Assembly: GCA_025738555.1 (NCBI GenBank)
Contig: JAOVFP010000005.1
Location: 3,100,001-3,164,000, forward strand
From: Cyathus striatus
Taxonomy: Eukaryota > Basidiomycota > Agaricomycetes > Agaricales > Nidulariaceae
Reading direction: 5' to 3'
Length of the DNA: 64,000 nucleotides
The position numbers and the translations under genes were made by a program. Numbering within the stretch: the first letter of the stretch is position 1; each line of letters begins with the position of its first letter. The notes beneath the pieces were generated by a model. The model searched no databases. It worked only from the letters and a program-made list of their open reading frames with translations, and was not told the origin of the DNA. Positions 49,111 through 61,917 of the stretch are shown here, in pieces.

Positions 49111-50364
49111 TAGAGGTTGGATACAATTTGGACAAACGAAACAAACAAATGAAAGAAGCGCACGTTGATACGATCGGTTTATTGCATGTGAGGGAGACGT
49201 GGATTCGAAAGGGCTTCATCAGCAGGCTTTGTGAGCGCAGCCGCCAACATGACTTCGAAAGGGCTTTGATCATAAGACTGTGATGGCAGCAGGCCTTGAA
49301 TGGGCGGTGGCCACTTGGATTTGCTTTCCCATTTCTGAAAGAGATCCGAAAGAGACCGAAGCATAGAAAGGTCCTTTCATTATAAAAGTGTCTCTTATAT
49401 TTTCACTGATAGACTACATGTGGCGACTACTATGGGCGAAATCAGGTGCTTCAATATGACATGCCTCAAAACAAACGAAAAAGAAGAAATTCCACCCTTA
49501 CCTTCCCCATACGGATAGGTTGAGATCCTTCAACGAAGGAGGGTGAGACCAAGACGTTTTTGTTGGCAAAAATCCGTCGCGAATATGGTTATAGGCGCCC
49601 GTGGTGCGAAGGTCCGTAAGCAGTACTTTCTTCAGGTTATCTATACTTGCAATTCTTCTTCGATGAGCGGGCTACGCGGCTGAAAGGCTTAGGCGTATAC
49701 TTAATTGACAAGTCTGAATAAATATTCAGTTATGCACTAGTTTGATAGATTGTTGGCGGTTTGGAGGGGGCCGATTTGACTCACCATGCCATACCATGTC
49801 AACCGTGTCCTAAAACTTAAAAGGAGAGCAATCGCCATGGCTCAAAGCCTGTGCGGTATTTTTTGTATGCCAACAGCCAACCGTTCGGAACCATAGTCAG
49901 ATAGGATCGTTGGAGATCATCTAGTGCGTAATTGAAGGGTCGTTGCCGAGTCCTGACAAGTTGGAAAATCAATCGTCGGTATCCTTTTGTTTATGCTTGT
50001 TGTCTAAAGACTTCAGCTCCGGCTAAGTGTTGGCTAAGTGCGCCGCTCCCCGACCCTTGAACCGACTCCAAACCAACTCCGAGAGTGCTGTAAACTTGTA
50101 ATCCAACTGTAGTAGCAGCTACAGAGTCAGTGATTTCTGTTCATCGTTCAAGCTCAAAAATATCTCAGATTCAAGAATGGTGGGCGCAATACGGTGTTTG
50201 TATTCTATCGACTTTTGAAATTAACAAAAAAAAGTGGGTCGTGCTAAAAGGTCGTAACAATGATAGTAACTACAAACTCGTTAGTAAAAATGAATTATCA
50301 TGAACATGCTATAGTAAGCGAAAAATAGGGAAAAAACCTCAAAAACCCATAATCATACAAAGAT
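49111..50364. other. Spacer gene X copy B / siderophore transporter
   Basis: About 1.25 kb without a recognisable gene. The last 100-200 bases, which are A-rich, are probably the transporter 3' untranslated region. No repeat of note was seen. Confidence 0.4.
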
Positions 50365-52612
50365 CTAAGCCTTAACTTCTTTGTCAAGCTCCTGGGGCTC
50401 CTCCGTTGGATTTCCTGCAAGGTCTACACCCTCAACCGCGTTTTGTGTATCACCGAGGAACCAGTTGGGCATGAAGAAGGCAAGGATGAGGGGGAAGATG
50501 GCAAACACGGTCGCGACGATGCACTGGATCTTCATGACTTCGTCGTATGCCGAAATGACACCCTCACGTATAGGGGTACCGCGCTCGTATGTGGCGGCGT
50601 ATGTGATAGAGCCATAGAGCTCCTGGCGTGTCTCTTCAGGAAGGAAGGAGAGGTATTTGGCGAGTTTACCGGGCATAAGGTTGGTCCAGATACCACCGGC
50701 TGAAACATTACGTCAGTGACATGTAGGGAGAGTAACGGAGAAGGAACATACAAATAGCGCCGCCGATAGCACCACCGATTTCAGTGGTGAGAAGGACAAC
50801 AGCAGTGACCATAGCTACGTCTGCGTGACCAGCAGCAGCTTGGGCGCCAGTTTGCGTAGCAACTGCTGCGAAACCACCACCGATACCCTGAAGGAGCTGA
50901 GACCAGACGATTTCAGCGTCAGAAGCGTTGGCACCGCGAGAGTGTATCATCAAACCGCATCCACTGTTGTAAATTTATTAGCTGAGGTATAAGGCAAAAT
51001 AAAGGGAAACGCGTACAGGAGACGAATGCAAAGACCAATGATAAGAATAAGCTTGTACCTATTCGTGAAGCGCATGAGGAAACCGGCAGTGATACCAAAC
51101 ACTGTGAGTGCAACAGTTTGGGTCTGAGCAAAGTAGGTGGAGTGGAGAAGAGGCCATGGCTTGACGATGATAACGAAGGAGTAGAGGTACGTGTAGGAAA
51201 TGTAGAAGGAGATCTATAGTTATTGTTTTGGTGAATAAAAAGCGTACTGGCAAATGAAATGGAAACATACGAAGTCGAGAGCACCGATAACGGCGGCAAG
51301 GACAACGGTACGGTTGCGCAAGAACCTCTTGGGAACAACGGGAAACTTGGCGAACTTTAAGTCCCAAAGGAGGAAGAGGGGAATAACAACGACGCCGACG
51401 ACAATCATGGCAATCATGGAAGCTACGAATAGTGATAATCAGCGTCTGCATCCATGCCTAAATAACAAATGACTAACGATTATTCCATCCACCTTTCGCA
51501 TTACTGGCGAGTGTGCAAGGAAGAAGTATAAGTGCGACAAAAGTACCAAGGAGGAGGAGGCCAATGACGTTGAGCTTTTCGGCGAAACTAACGACACGCT
51601 TTAAGATGCTTCCTTCGGACTTGGTGCGAGGGACAAGGCCGAGTTTCTTTGCCTTCATCTCAGCCCAGACCAATGTGATGATAAGAGGGCCGAGAGCAGC
51701 AGGTACGAGGATAGCGAACATGCCGTCTAGGAAAAAGACGTATGTAAGTAGACTGAGATACAACACATTAAGAGCGTGACGTACATCCCCAGCGCCAGCC
51801 GGCACCCGTGAGCATGTTGGTTGCAATATTGGAACCAACGAAAGCATTGATGATGAAGGGGGTGGACATCAATGCAGAGACGAGACCACGCCATTTAAGG
51901 GTGGTAATGTCCGCAATGATGATTTGTGTGAGGAGCTGTAGACCCGTGTAGCCGCTACAAGTTGTGCATGAGTACTACAATAATTGACAAAAACGAAGAG
52001 TACATACACGGCGTAAATGATGATACCACCAGCAATGGTCTTCGAGTTGTTGGCGGACGCAATTACGATATAACCAATGACGTAAAAAACCACTAAACGA
52101 TGAGTGTTATTCCCTGGTATACACAACGAGAAGAATGAGATACGCACAGACGACGACATAAGCACTTCCACGGGAACCGACATCAGCAATCTTAGCAATA
52201 ACGGGCTTTCCAACAGCGACTAAGAGATGCAGGTGAGGGGATAGTAATAAAGGAAAGAGTTAAAACATACCAATGATAGCCTGAGCAACCTGAATCGAAC
52301 TGATGAGACTGTGGTTTCCAAAGCTGGAGACAGCAAACGCGAGATAGTTGTACGTTGTTGTGCCATCCAGGGAGTAAATATACGCGGCAAGTCCCAAGCT
52401 TTACGAACGGGGTTAGAGCATAGTTAAAGCACATGATATATATAACATTACCTGACGAAGAGAAACCACTTGGAGTACTTGCCATAGACCTTGTGGGTCG
52501 CCTCAGCCATCTTAACGCCAAGGTGCGCGACGACCTCATCGTTAGAAGAGACGATTGACGGGGAGCGCGAACCGCTTTCCACGTCGTGAATGGGCTCTTT
52601 GATGTCGGACAT
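50365..52612 (-). CDS. Siderophore-iron transporter, MFS (Sit1/Arn/MirB type)
   Basis: Plasma-membrane proton symporter of ferric siderophores (MFS family 2.A.1.16). Ten exons: 52612-52452, 52398-52271, 52219-52148, 52092-52008, 51954-51785, 51726-51478, 51422-51271, 51213-51017, 50963-50752, 50699-50365; phases close and give 586 aa, typical for the family. Landmarks: a cytosolic N-terminus with Ser/acidic residues; KWFLFVSLGLAAYIYSLDG (helix 1); IADVGSRGSAYVV; TPFIINAFVGSNIATNMLTG followed by GWRWGYGMFAILVPAALGPL, a hallmark of this subfamily; LKFAKFPVVPKRFLRNRTVV; GLMIHSRG; LLQGIGGGFAAVATQTGAQA; and a C-terminal WFLGDTQNAVEG before an acidic tail. Two exact ATCTGATAA motifs upstream point to iron repression by a GATA factor. 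No defects were seen. Substrate cannot be told from sequence. Confidence 0.95.
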
Positions 52613-52778
52613 GATGGATAGGCGTCGCTAGCTTTTCAAGGAGCGGAAGGAAGGCCGGGAGGTCCAAAGCATTTTTATGGCACCCAGTGGATTTATAAAG
52701 GCGCGACCGCATGTGCAAGAAGGTTCGTTGAATAAGGACAAGCGAGTGATAGATGCGAACAGGACTGTTGAGCCGATC

Positions 52779-52848
52779 ATCTGATAATTTCTTACATTCA
52801 TCAGCGCCAAGTCAAGTTATCTGATAAGAAAAATTTATCATATCAGAT
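52779..52848. promoter_or_regulatory. Iron-responsive GATA-factor sites upstream of siderophore transporter
   Basis: ATCTGATAA occurs exactly at 52779-52787 and 52819-52827, and ATATCAGAT (ATCTGATAT on the other strand) at 52840-52848, that is 167-236 bases upstream of the transporter ATG. ATCWGATAA is the known target of the fungal iron repressors Urbs1/SreA/SRE, which shut off siderophore uptake when iron is plentiful. Regulation here is inferred from motif, clustering and the downstream gene. Confidence 0.75.
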
Positions 52849-54711
52849 TAGCACAAGGAGGTACATCAGTCGACATCTACCCCCGTTGATCGCAAATTGA
52901 AATGGGATACTCCTCGTTCTCCTCTATTTTCCATAGAGCACTATGCTCGTTTTTGGCTTATTCCGCACGTACTTTGCTAATTATACTCTTGCACGCGCAA
53001 CAGTCTGTTCTGTGAGAAACCAGAGTGAAGAGCTGTTAAATACAATGTATTGAAGTTCAATCTTACATATGTAGATCTTCTCGCGTATCAAACGTTGTCA
53101 CTTCTTCATGGGGAGAGAGAAATCCGTGCGGCGCAACGACATATGGTTCATGCCTTCCGGTCGTTTCCTTTTGCACCCCTTACGTGAACACTGACCGAAT
53201 TCTCCACCGAGCGGACGTGGTGTTTATTTCGAAATCCAGGAGACTTCAGGAGCTCTATCCACAGTTTATCCTCACCCAATGTGGAACGAGGACTGAAGCG
53301 GAAGTATTGCACGGTGCCGGAAAGTTATTCCAATAGGCGATGGTGCAGGTCCGTCCGCAATACCAAAGCCGAATCATGGCGCGCGCGAGGAGTACCGTTG
53401 ACTGGGGGCGGGAAAACTAGGATGTGGAACGGTTGAGAACGGTGGTGCATGAATATGAAAATGAGAATGGAGCCTAGGCTTTTTAAATTTTGGACGCCTC
53501 GTTTCTCTCTTGTTCCCCTCTGTCTGCGGACTGCGGCTTTGCTTTACTCCCAAGTCGTACGAGAAGGCAGGGGGGCACTTGGAGGAAAGTGAACTAACGA
53601 AGTACAATGCTCTATATCGGCCCCGTGGAGAAACATTAGATCCTATTAGATCGTCCTCTTGCAGTCTTCTTGCTCTACTTGCTTCCAACGTCGACGACAC
53701 GAAACTGCTTGAAATTGCGCCTATGTATGTACTTGGCGATGGGTTGGATTCGTTCCGCTCCGCCGGCGTTTAAGATTTTAAGGGGGCAAGAACGGGATGC
53801 TTGAAGCAATATGTATAATTACTTATTTGTGAGGCTTTTCGGAGGTTTTTGCTTTGGGGAAAGAGCTCGAGGAGAGGACGTTATTGCACTCGTACGAGCA
53901 GCATGGTAGGGGTGTTGGAGACCTGCATGTGAAATTGTGAATATACTGCACAAGCAAAGCGTATATGGCTTGCAAACGACAATAACGCATGGCGAAAACC
54001 AGGAGGCAACAAAAAATGGCCCGACTTCAAATCTAAATACCCTGTAACATCATTGAGGGGTATCTGATAAGATCTTTTGTAGGTGACGCCGGTAATTACA
54101 TCTGCCACCCGCCTATCAAGTACGAGTGTTACACCGACCCACGGGTACCGACATCTTGAAACCTGGAATGAAAAGTCCAGAGCGGTCACTGAGGATTACT
54201 GTGTATAAATTCTCGCTCGAGGAAGTGATTGTGAAGGAGTTAAAGTAGTTGTCATGGTGCATGCGGAACACTAGCGCCCATATATATCATCATGTTCAAA
54301 CCTAGAACTCCAAGCCCAAGGCCTAGTACGCAAGCACAGGAACAAATCATTTGAAAGCGTATAGCTGAGTACTTGGAAAGTGGTTGGGGTGACAGGTAAC
54401 AAGAACCTGATCGCAATCGAAAAGTTGAATTGCACAAAGCATTTAACGAAGCAGAAAGGGAATCGAATGTATATTATTTTCCAGGGCAAAGACCAAAAGC
54501 CGAGTAGTATCATATCCACACAATGCGAGAGAGATGGAGCGGAGAGAAAGTTAAAAGTAAGAGGTAAAATGAAATGCAGAGAGAGAGAGAGATGGGATAG
54601 AGAAAACCGAACCACAACCGCCGACGTATGAGAGAGAGAGAAATAGAAAAGTGTAATAAGTAGATAAAACAAAAGTGCACCCCCCAAATCGAAAGCAATC
54701 AATGGGCGGAA
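52849..54711. other. Spacer siderophore transporter / UBP3
   Basis: About 1.9 kb with no recognised gene. Open frames of 80-110 codons at 53374-53773 and 53881-54189 lack known domains. An AG-rich simple run lies near 54585-54600 (GAGAGAGAGAGA). The final few hundred bases are likely the UBP3 3' untranslated region. Confidence 0.4.
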
Positions 54712-57700
54712 CTACCGCACCCTCCTGTAGAACAACAAATACGCACAGCGGTCTTCCCGATCATATGCACCGAACACATCGTCAGGTCGTACATCCGACA
54801 CCAGCTCATCGTCAATCCTAACCCATCCCTCACGGGGTTTAGCAGCAGGATTTGAGCTGGGGTATCGGTTCGGGTGCAGAACATCGAGGGTATAGTGTCC
54901 GCCTGATGCTGAGTGTCCGTGGTGGTACAGAGCGCCGAAGAGCTTGTATCGTGTTATGCGTTTGCTTGTAGACGCCATTACATCTAAGAGAGAACGTCAG
55001 CAACGTGAAACTTACCGATTAGAATGAGACCTACCAGGTCCAATCGTCAGCTCGGGTCCAAAGCGGACTTGCTTGCCGACCTTGGCAACCCCACCGACTG
55101 CGGGATCATACCAGAACCTCTTCATGTGCAACACGAGCACACTAGGCAGAGACTCAATCAACACTTGCTGGCTTGCTTCAACAGTAACACCAGGCCGTGA
55201 AGGATGAGTAACCTGCACTGGCTGAGGCTGCGAAATATGCGCAAGGGCATCTTCTATAGTGTGTATGGTATCTCTCTGTAACACCATCAGTAGCTGAACC
55301 AACACCATAACAACGCGCACAAACCTGGATATCCAATCTCAAGGATCTCCAATCCTCCACAATAACGGAATCCTTCTGATGCGGTGCACGAAGGGTGCTC
55401 CTAAACTTCCCACCAAACAACCGCGTAATAGGACTCTCAGTAGCTTTAATCTAAATATATCATTAGCAGATACTTCGCATAAACGAACGGAAGAGACATA
55501 CCGTGCGAGTGACAACAGTCCGATTCTTCTTCCCAACCTCCAACCAACCATCCTCCTCAGGAGGCGCAGTTTCCTCCTTCTCCTCCACAACTTTACTCTT
55601 CACAGGTGGCTGGAAGGAATGCAAAATCGCCAAAAGCTCCTCTTCAAGCGTGTCCAAATAGAACCCGAGGAACTCTTCCGCGTCTTCCTGATGTCCTCCC
55701 TATATCACAACACAGTCAGTTACATGTTCAAACCGAACGAAGCGAAACAACAAACCCTCATATTATCAAACCTCTTCTTCTCCTTCATAGCATCATAAAC
55801 ATAAGTAGGGATAAAACTCTCCCCGTCCCAATCATCATCATTCTCCTCCCTTTCCCTCTCCTTACCCTTCCCATTCTTCTTCGTAACGGGAGCAACCTCC
55901 TCCTTAACCACAAACTCCCTCAAAAACTCAACAGTGGCATCAACAAGCGGACTCGGCGTATCCGTAACCCTCTCCTTCCCACTCTTCTTGCCCTCCTTCT
56001 CCTTCTCACTCTTCACACCCAAAGCCCGTCCGAGCTCCGAGAAAAGACGCACAAAAGGCGGACAATAGACCAAAACCTGCAAAACCGCATTCGCGAAGCA
56101 CATATTCCCCAAATTCACCAGACCCCTTGGGCGAATTCTACCCTCGTGTTCCCGGGGCTCCCCAGGACCAACAGTGAGCAGCTGAATCAACTCAGCCTTT
56201 TTGCTAGGCGAAACAGGTGCAGGAGTAGCGGCTGGGATAGAGAAGCCAACTACGGAGGAGGTGGGGAGGGTGTTTTTGGTTGGTGCGCTGGAAGGCGCGC
56301 CGGGGGTGGTCGTTGGGCGGAGGAGGGATGCCCAAGACTTTTTGACGGGTGGTGCAGCGGGTTTGGGGGTAGAGGTGCCTGCTTCTGAGGGGGGCACAGA
56401 AGCAGGATCAGGAGAGGACACAATATCCTCCGTAGATACCTCCTTTTCTTTCTCCTTCTCCTTAGAGATAGAGGTGGCAGTAGACAAAGGAGACCCAGGA
56501 ACAGTCGTAGCAGGCGTATCGACGGCTCCATCAGCCGAACTAGGACCAGTAGTCGACTCAGCCTCCTCTACCTTTTCTTCCTTTTGCTTTTCTTCTTCCT
56601 TTTGCGGGTTTTCTTCCTCTTTTTGTTTTTCTTCGACCTTTTCCTCGACTTCTTCCTTTTTTTCTTCAGCCTTTTCCACCTTTTCTTCTTCGACCTTCTT
56701 CCCTTCCACCTCCACCTCCACCACCTCTTCCTCAACAGGTGTCTTTGACCTAACAGCCACTCTCACGATATACTCGGGCGGCCTCGCCTTGGGACTGAAA
56801 ATAATCCCAGGTGCATCAGTAGGATCCCGAGGACGGCGGGACCATATCGCCCATGTCTGCTCAGGTTGTGACTTTTCCGTAGACGGGGTAGAAGTAGAGT
56901 CGGGATTAGAGTCGGTAGCAGGACCAGAATTGGGGGTGTGTATCGAAGATGGCGTGGATATACTCCCTGTGAACGTGTACTTGACCTTCGCAGGTGGAGG
57001 AGGCTTTGTAGCTTTCACGGGAGGAGAGGGCGCTGGAGGCTGTACCTCTTGCACCTCCTCCACATGCTGCTCAGGTATAACCTGTGTCACAGGCAAAGGA
57101 GAATGTAAAGGCGATCCCGAATGGAACTGCAACTCCCTCGGAGCAGGCGTAGCCTCCCTCTCCTCCTGCACCTCTTCCTGTTTTTCTTCGTCCTGCACTT
57201 CCACCTGCACCTCATACGTATCCTCCGCCTTCTGTATAGAGACAGACGAGGAAGAGGAATAAACTAACTCCCCACCACCCAACTGTTCCTGCTCCTGCTG
57301 CTGTATAATCTGCTTAGGCAAAGGCGATAGCCGTTGCTGCCATCCGTTCCCATTTCCATTCATATACCCGGAGGGGGTATACGGCTCCGCTGTAGGTGAA
57401 GGTGTGAATACCGGCGCATTAGGTGAAGGGGTGAAGTTCGAAGGTGTGAATGACGGTGCGTTGGGGGACGGGGTGAAGTTGGATGAGGGGGTAAATGACG
57501 GAGCGTTAGACGACGGTGTGAACGAAGTGTTGGGGGACGGTGTAAACGAGGCAGCGGAAGGTGTAAGTGATGAGGATGTAAATGCAGAAGCATTCGGGGA
57601 AGGGGTAAACGAGGAGGAAGGGTAGGAGGGGTAGGAGCTGCTTGATGCCGATGTGGAGTACTGCGTTGCATGAGCAGGGATAGGGGAGTATGGCTGCTGT

Positions 57701-58218
57701 TGTGCAGGAGCTGGAACGGGGGAGTAACCTTCGTACTGTTGCGCAGGGGAATAGTTCCCCGGCGGAGGGGCGTTGTATCCCGTTGTCGAATACGGCGTCG
57801 CATTCGCCAATGAAGGCGAATACCCCCCATTCGGAGTACTAGGCGAATAAGGATATGAATAAGGCGAGTAAGGGTACTTGCCATCTTGCTGTGGCGGGGG
57901 TTGATGCTGATAGCCGTACTTTGAATACTGGGCATGTTGTGGGTGGGGGGCGTGTAGAGGCGAGGGATAATGCTGCATTGGGGGAGGGTAGTTGGGGTTG
58001 TGGGCGTGGTTATGGTTGTTATGGTGGTGATGGTTATTGTATCCTCTATATCCCCTCCCGCGCTGTGGCGGCGCCGGGTGGTAAGCTGGATATTGGTATG
58101 GGTTCGGGCTTGGAACCGGGGCGGGTGTGTGCTGGTTTGCATAGACGTGTGGAGGCGGCGAGGGCTGGTAGTAAGATGAGGGGCCTGGGCCGGGGTAAGG
58201 CGAGTGTGGGCTTGCCAT
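54712..58218 (-). CDS. UBP3: Ubiquitin carboxyl-terminal hydrolase, UBP3/USP10 type
   Basis: Cysteine deubiquitinase; in yeast Ubp3 works with Bre5 in COPII trafficking and ribophagy, in animals USP10 partners G3BP. Five exons: 58218-55756, 55699-55502, 55450-55325, 55275-55035, 54983-54712, giving 1099 aa. Residues 1 to about 340 are Pro/Tyr/Ser/Gln-rich with a His/Asn run and many short SPxP and FTPSPNA-like repeats, followed by a Lys/Glu-rich segment at about 515-590. The catalytic domain starts near 690 with GLVNLGNMCFANAVLQVL (Cys707), then GGHQEDAEEFLGFYLDTL, LPSVLVLHMKRFWYD, HHGHSASGGHYTLDV (His near 1039) and GWVRIDDELV (Asp). The fold ends with CAYLLFYRR at the C-terminus. The ATG at 58218 was chosen because the longer frame has only TTG upstream. 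Long plus-strand frames here are antisense shadows. Confidence 0.95.
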
Positions 58219-61200
58219 GGTGTCTGAGTGGTGGTGGTGGTGGTCAAGCAAAAGTAATGTACTTGGTGGATGCTGCTGTTGAGTCTGTGTTAAATGACCG
58301 TGAGATTCATAAGCAGGGTTGTTAAAATGAAAAATATTGAAAATGATGAACAGAAGACAAGAAAAGGGCTTACAGCAAGTTTTGAGTGGAGAGATGTCAG
58401 GTGGAAGATATCAAAGGCCGACTGTGGTCGTTTGGCTCAGTGACTCGTCGCGGGGAGCAGAAAGTGAGGGGGACTGAATTTTGAAAAGCAGTGAGCAAGT
58501 TCCGCAAGAAGCGACGTTTGGACCCCTGGAAAGCGGTGAGGACGACGAGGAAGGGTGTGTGGGCGCTGTGAGAGACGACGAGGAGAGGAGTGGAGGGAGA
58601 GGAAGAAGAGTGGAATCGATTCGATTCGGACACCGTCCTCGACGCTCAAATCATTTTGCGCAAACAAGACAAAACACTATGTACGCAATTTCCATCAAAT
58701 TTCCGTCGAGTTCCCGATGTTCTATCCTAGCTGCTTGGACCTTCCAGGGCGAGATCCACCTCGACGGAATGGCAGCCTTGTTGTCTGCAATCATATACCC
58801 TTTGCCTCTATCCTGTCCCCTTATCGTCTATCGGCCTTTTCGAAGCATCCGACTGGTGCCACACTTCTTGAAGTTGTAAAAGCTAATGGCATGCAGACCA
58901 GGTTCTCTTCCTAACCATGACCAGGGCTCACTAAACCCGACACGGCCACCTACTTGCCATTCCCCAGCTGTCTAATACTAAGAATGGACGGATACTGTCA
59001 CTGACCAATGCTAAGCCTGTATATCTTTCATCCCTACTTGGTACGCAATCATTACACGCACGGATCATGTATAGTACGTTCTCCACTTTGGCATATACCT
59101 CGTGCTAAGATACTGCGCAAAGTTCATGCATGCTGCAAGATGAATGATATAGTATATACACGCTAGTGTCATGCTACAACTGTAACTGCTGTTGTGTTTC
59201 TTTCACTTTTCTCAATACCACAGAACTATTCTTCCTTCACTTTGCTGTCAAATGAAAGTCAATGCTCGACGTCGTTGATGTACCTTGAACAGTGATAAAG
59301 CTTGAGTACATTCAAGCGACCACGTCATGCACACTTCTAATGGTGAACGGGTTCCATCTACTAATCCTTCTTAGACTAAAGCCGTCGGAAAGTTATATAC
59401 GTGGGCTATAAATGGACACAGTAAAATTTCTGTAGCGCACGCTTGGTGCGCTATACTTGTACATGGTATGCTTCTAAACATGATTTCAAGGCAATCATAT
59501 CTGATATGTCTATTGTGTTTTTAGCATGGAGACGATAGAGCGTGTACGTACAACTTTAGCTCATGTTTAGGCTACACGCTCGATAGCACAAAACTCTTTT
59601 ATATATCGCCCACATGAAGCAGTTTCTCCGTGCACCATCTTCAACTGCTTCCGATTTCGCCATCCTACATAAATGCTCAAGCCCAAACTTAACGGGTAGA
59701 GTGAGATACACCCTTAATAACCAATATTTTACACTTATGCCTCTAACGTTCACGAACCTCTGACGTATAGCTTTCAGGTACCGCGAAGAGTAGCTTCCGC
59801 CAGCCAGCTCTTAGTGCAGTTCGTGCTTCTAGCTAAAGTCCTGGTAACGTGTAAGTAGTTCCTTGATATACTCATACCTGTCTCCTGCAGATGAAATTCA
59901 TAGAACCCTTTCTAAATTTGAACCACTCACGCCACTGGTGTTTATTTATGGCTCAAAGGCTGACAGGGTTAACTGAGCGTTAGACACTTCAAATCTTGCG
60001 CATGAATGAAGAAAAGGTGAGATAAACGTCTTCAGTATGAGGCATGCTTATATATAGGTACAACGATAAAGCTCCTATATATTGAAATATCGTGCAGCAT
60101 GCTCTTTGAAGTTTGGTATTTGATACCCCTTTAATGTGCGGTAAGCAGAGGAAATCCAGTGCTTACACTGCGCTCCTAATGGGCAGAACGATTCTTGGGT
60201 AGACACTCCTATCATCCTCTAAAATCTGGCTAATCCAGTGCCATCTTTCAGTGGCCTGCTTTTGTCCGTTATTGGGCTGACTACGTACTCCGTATTCCTG
60301 AACAGAATGGTCTTGTAATATTCCTTATTGCTCTAGTGCTTTGTGCTCGATGCTTGAAGTAGCTACTACGAGCGATATGGGACGATAGAACTCGAAGCAA
60401 TGTCCTTGCCATATGCTACTGTAGGCCGAATGCACTTCCGAACTCTACATCTGTGGGCTCGTAAACATCACAGTACATTTTTGATACGTGAGGCTGACAT
60501 GCTTCACATTGTAGACGTAAATCTACCGACATCGATTAACATGCCCAACAACCCTAGGGCGCGTTTCACGGCGGATATTCATCGTGGGCCTATACCCTTG
60601 ATATCACAGTGCGGTACTTTGAACGGTAAGTATCTCTGCTCCTAGGACCCGCGCTGCCCCCGATAGAGTTGAGCTTGATAGAGCTGGTCTCTGCGTGACC
60701 TGATGATGCACCCTGAAGAACAACAACTACTATGCGCAGCGGCCATCTGTGAGGGTAACTGTCCTTATCTCATCCCGTTTTGTTTATACAACCGAATTCA
60801 TCTTCGTGTTCTATCTCTGAAAATGTACCCCTCTCTAGTTGATTTAATGCTCCGCGGTGATCTTTGTGTGTTTGCGCATCATAGCTCTTTGATTTCGAAC
60901 GCTGAGCTGGACTTTAGTATCTCCCAGGTTTCAAAGTGTTGGTGCCCATGGGCGCCGGTACATCGCGCGTGCTTGGTAGACTGGTGATAGTCATACAACG
61001 TAATCATCGATGCCACCTCAAATACCTCGCCTTTGGATGAACTCCTTGAAAAAGGACTTGGTATGAATTCAGATGTGCTGCGCTGTGCTTATCATGTCAG
61101 TTTTAAAGATGTTGGTGTCTATCTAAGGAGCAGGTTTGCTGATGCTTGGTGAACTGGGTGACAGGCACATGACGTAATTATAGATTCCGGTATTAAGATA

Positions 61201-61917
61201 ATAAACCTCCTCGACAAAAGGACTGCGCATAATACTGAAGATCCCCCTAGTAAGGGACATCTACAAAGATCGCTCCTCAAAAATAGACTTGGACTCCGTG
61301 ATTCCTCGAACGCTCATTATTATTTCGTGCTTAACGGGTAACGGGACACCGCTGATAATCAAGCTCAGGGTTCAATGATCAAGCACGATGCGCTCGGATC
61401 TGCTCAGCATTAACAAGCGTTCCCTGTTCCTTCTTTTGAAGAACTGGAACATTTTGAAGGCATTCAGTGCCCGGCGACTCCGTTCGTTGAATACTCCTAC
61501 CCCGGGGGTGAGCTCTAATCCTATCTTCGAATGTATCGCGCGCTCCTAAGTGTCGGTTGTGATAAGGATGCTCGCTTCAAACAGGAGCGTGGGATGACCG
61601 CTGGCGAGCTGTCCACCAAAAAAATACACTTCCTACACCGGAAGGGGTTTGTACACCGGTACATTTGAGTGCGCAAGAGGTATCAATGGTATCAATATGA
61701 CAATATATGGGCGTTCGTAGGTCTTGGCCTACGTTTTAGGGGCCGGCGTGACCACGCATATAACACAAGGTTTCCAGGGATTCAATGTACCGTTCTCAAC
61801 TCATTGGAAGTCATAGACAGAGGTGCTTGTATATTTACTTAACCCGTTTTCCGTTCAATACCGGCCCCCACCCCCTAGCCTACTTCTACCGGTTTCCTTC
61901 CACGGCAATTTTTAGCC
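58219..61917. other. Spacer UBP3 / coiled-coil gene
   Basis: About 3.7 kb without a recognised gene. The first few hundred bases should be the UBP3 promoter; a possible 5' untranslated intron (donor GTAAGC near 58370, acceptor ACACAG near 58296) is seen on the minus strand. Open frames at 58481-58914, 60400-60645 and 60703-60987 are short and carry no known domain. Confidence 0.4.

Noticed and set aside
56201..57262. Plus-strand open frame of 353 codons
   Set aside because: Lies antisense to the UBP3 N-terminal region; its composition (runs of Ser, Phe and Cys) is what the reverse of Glu/Lys/Pro-rich codons gives, and there is no domain.
57360..58247. Minus-strand His/Thr/Pro-rich frame of 295 codons
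   Set aside because: A frame-shifted shadow of the UBP3 proline-rich N-terminus.
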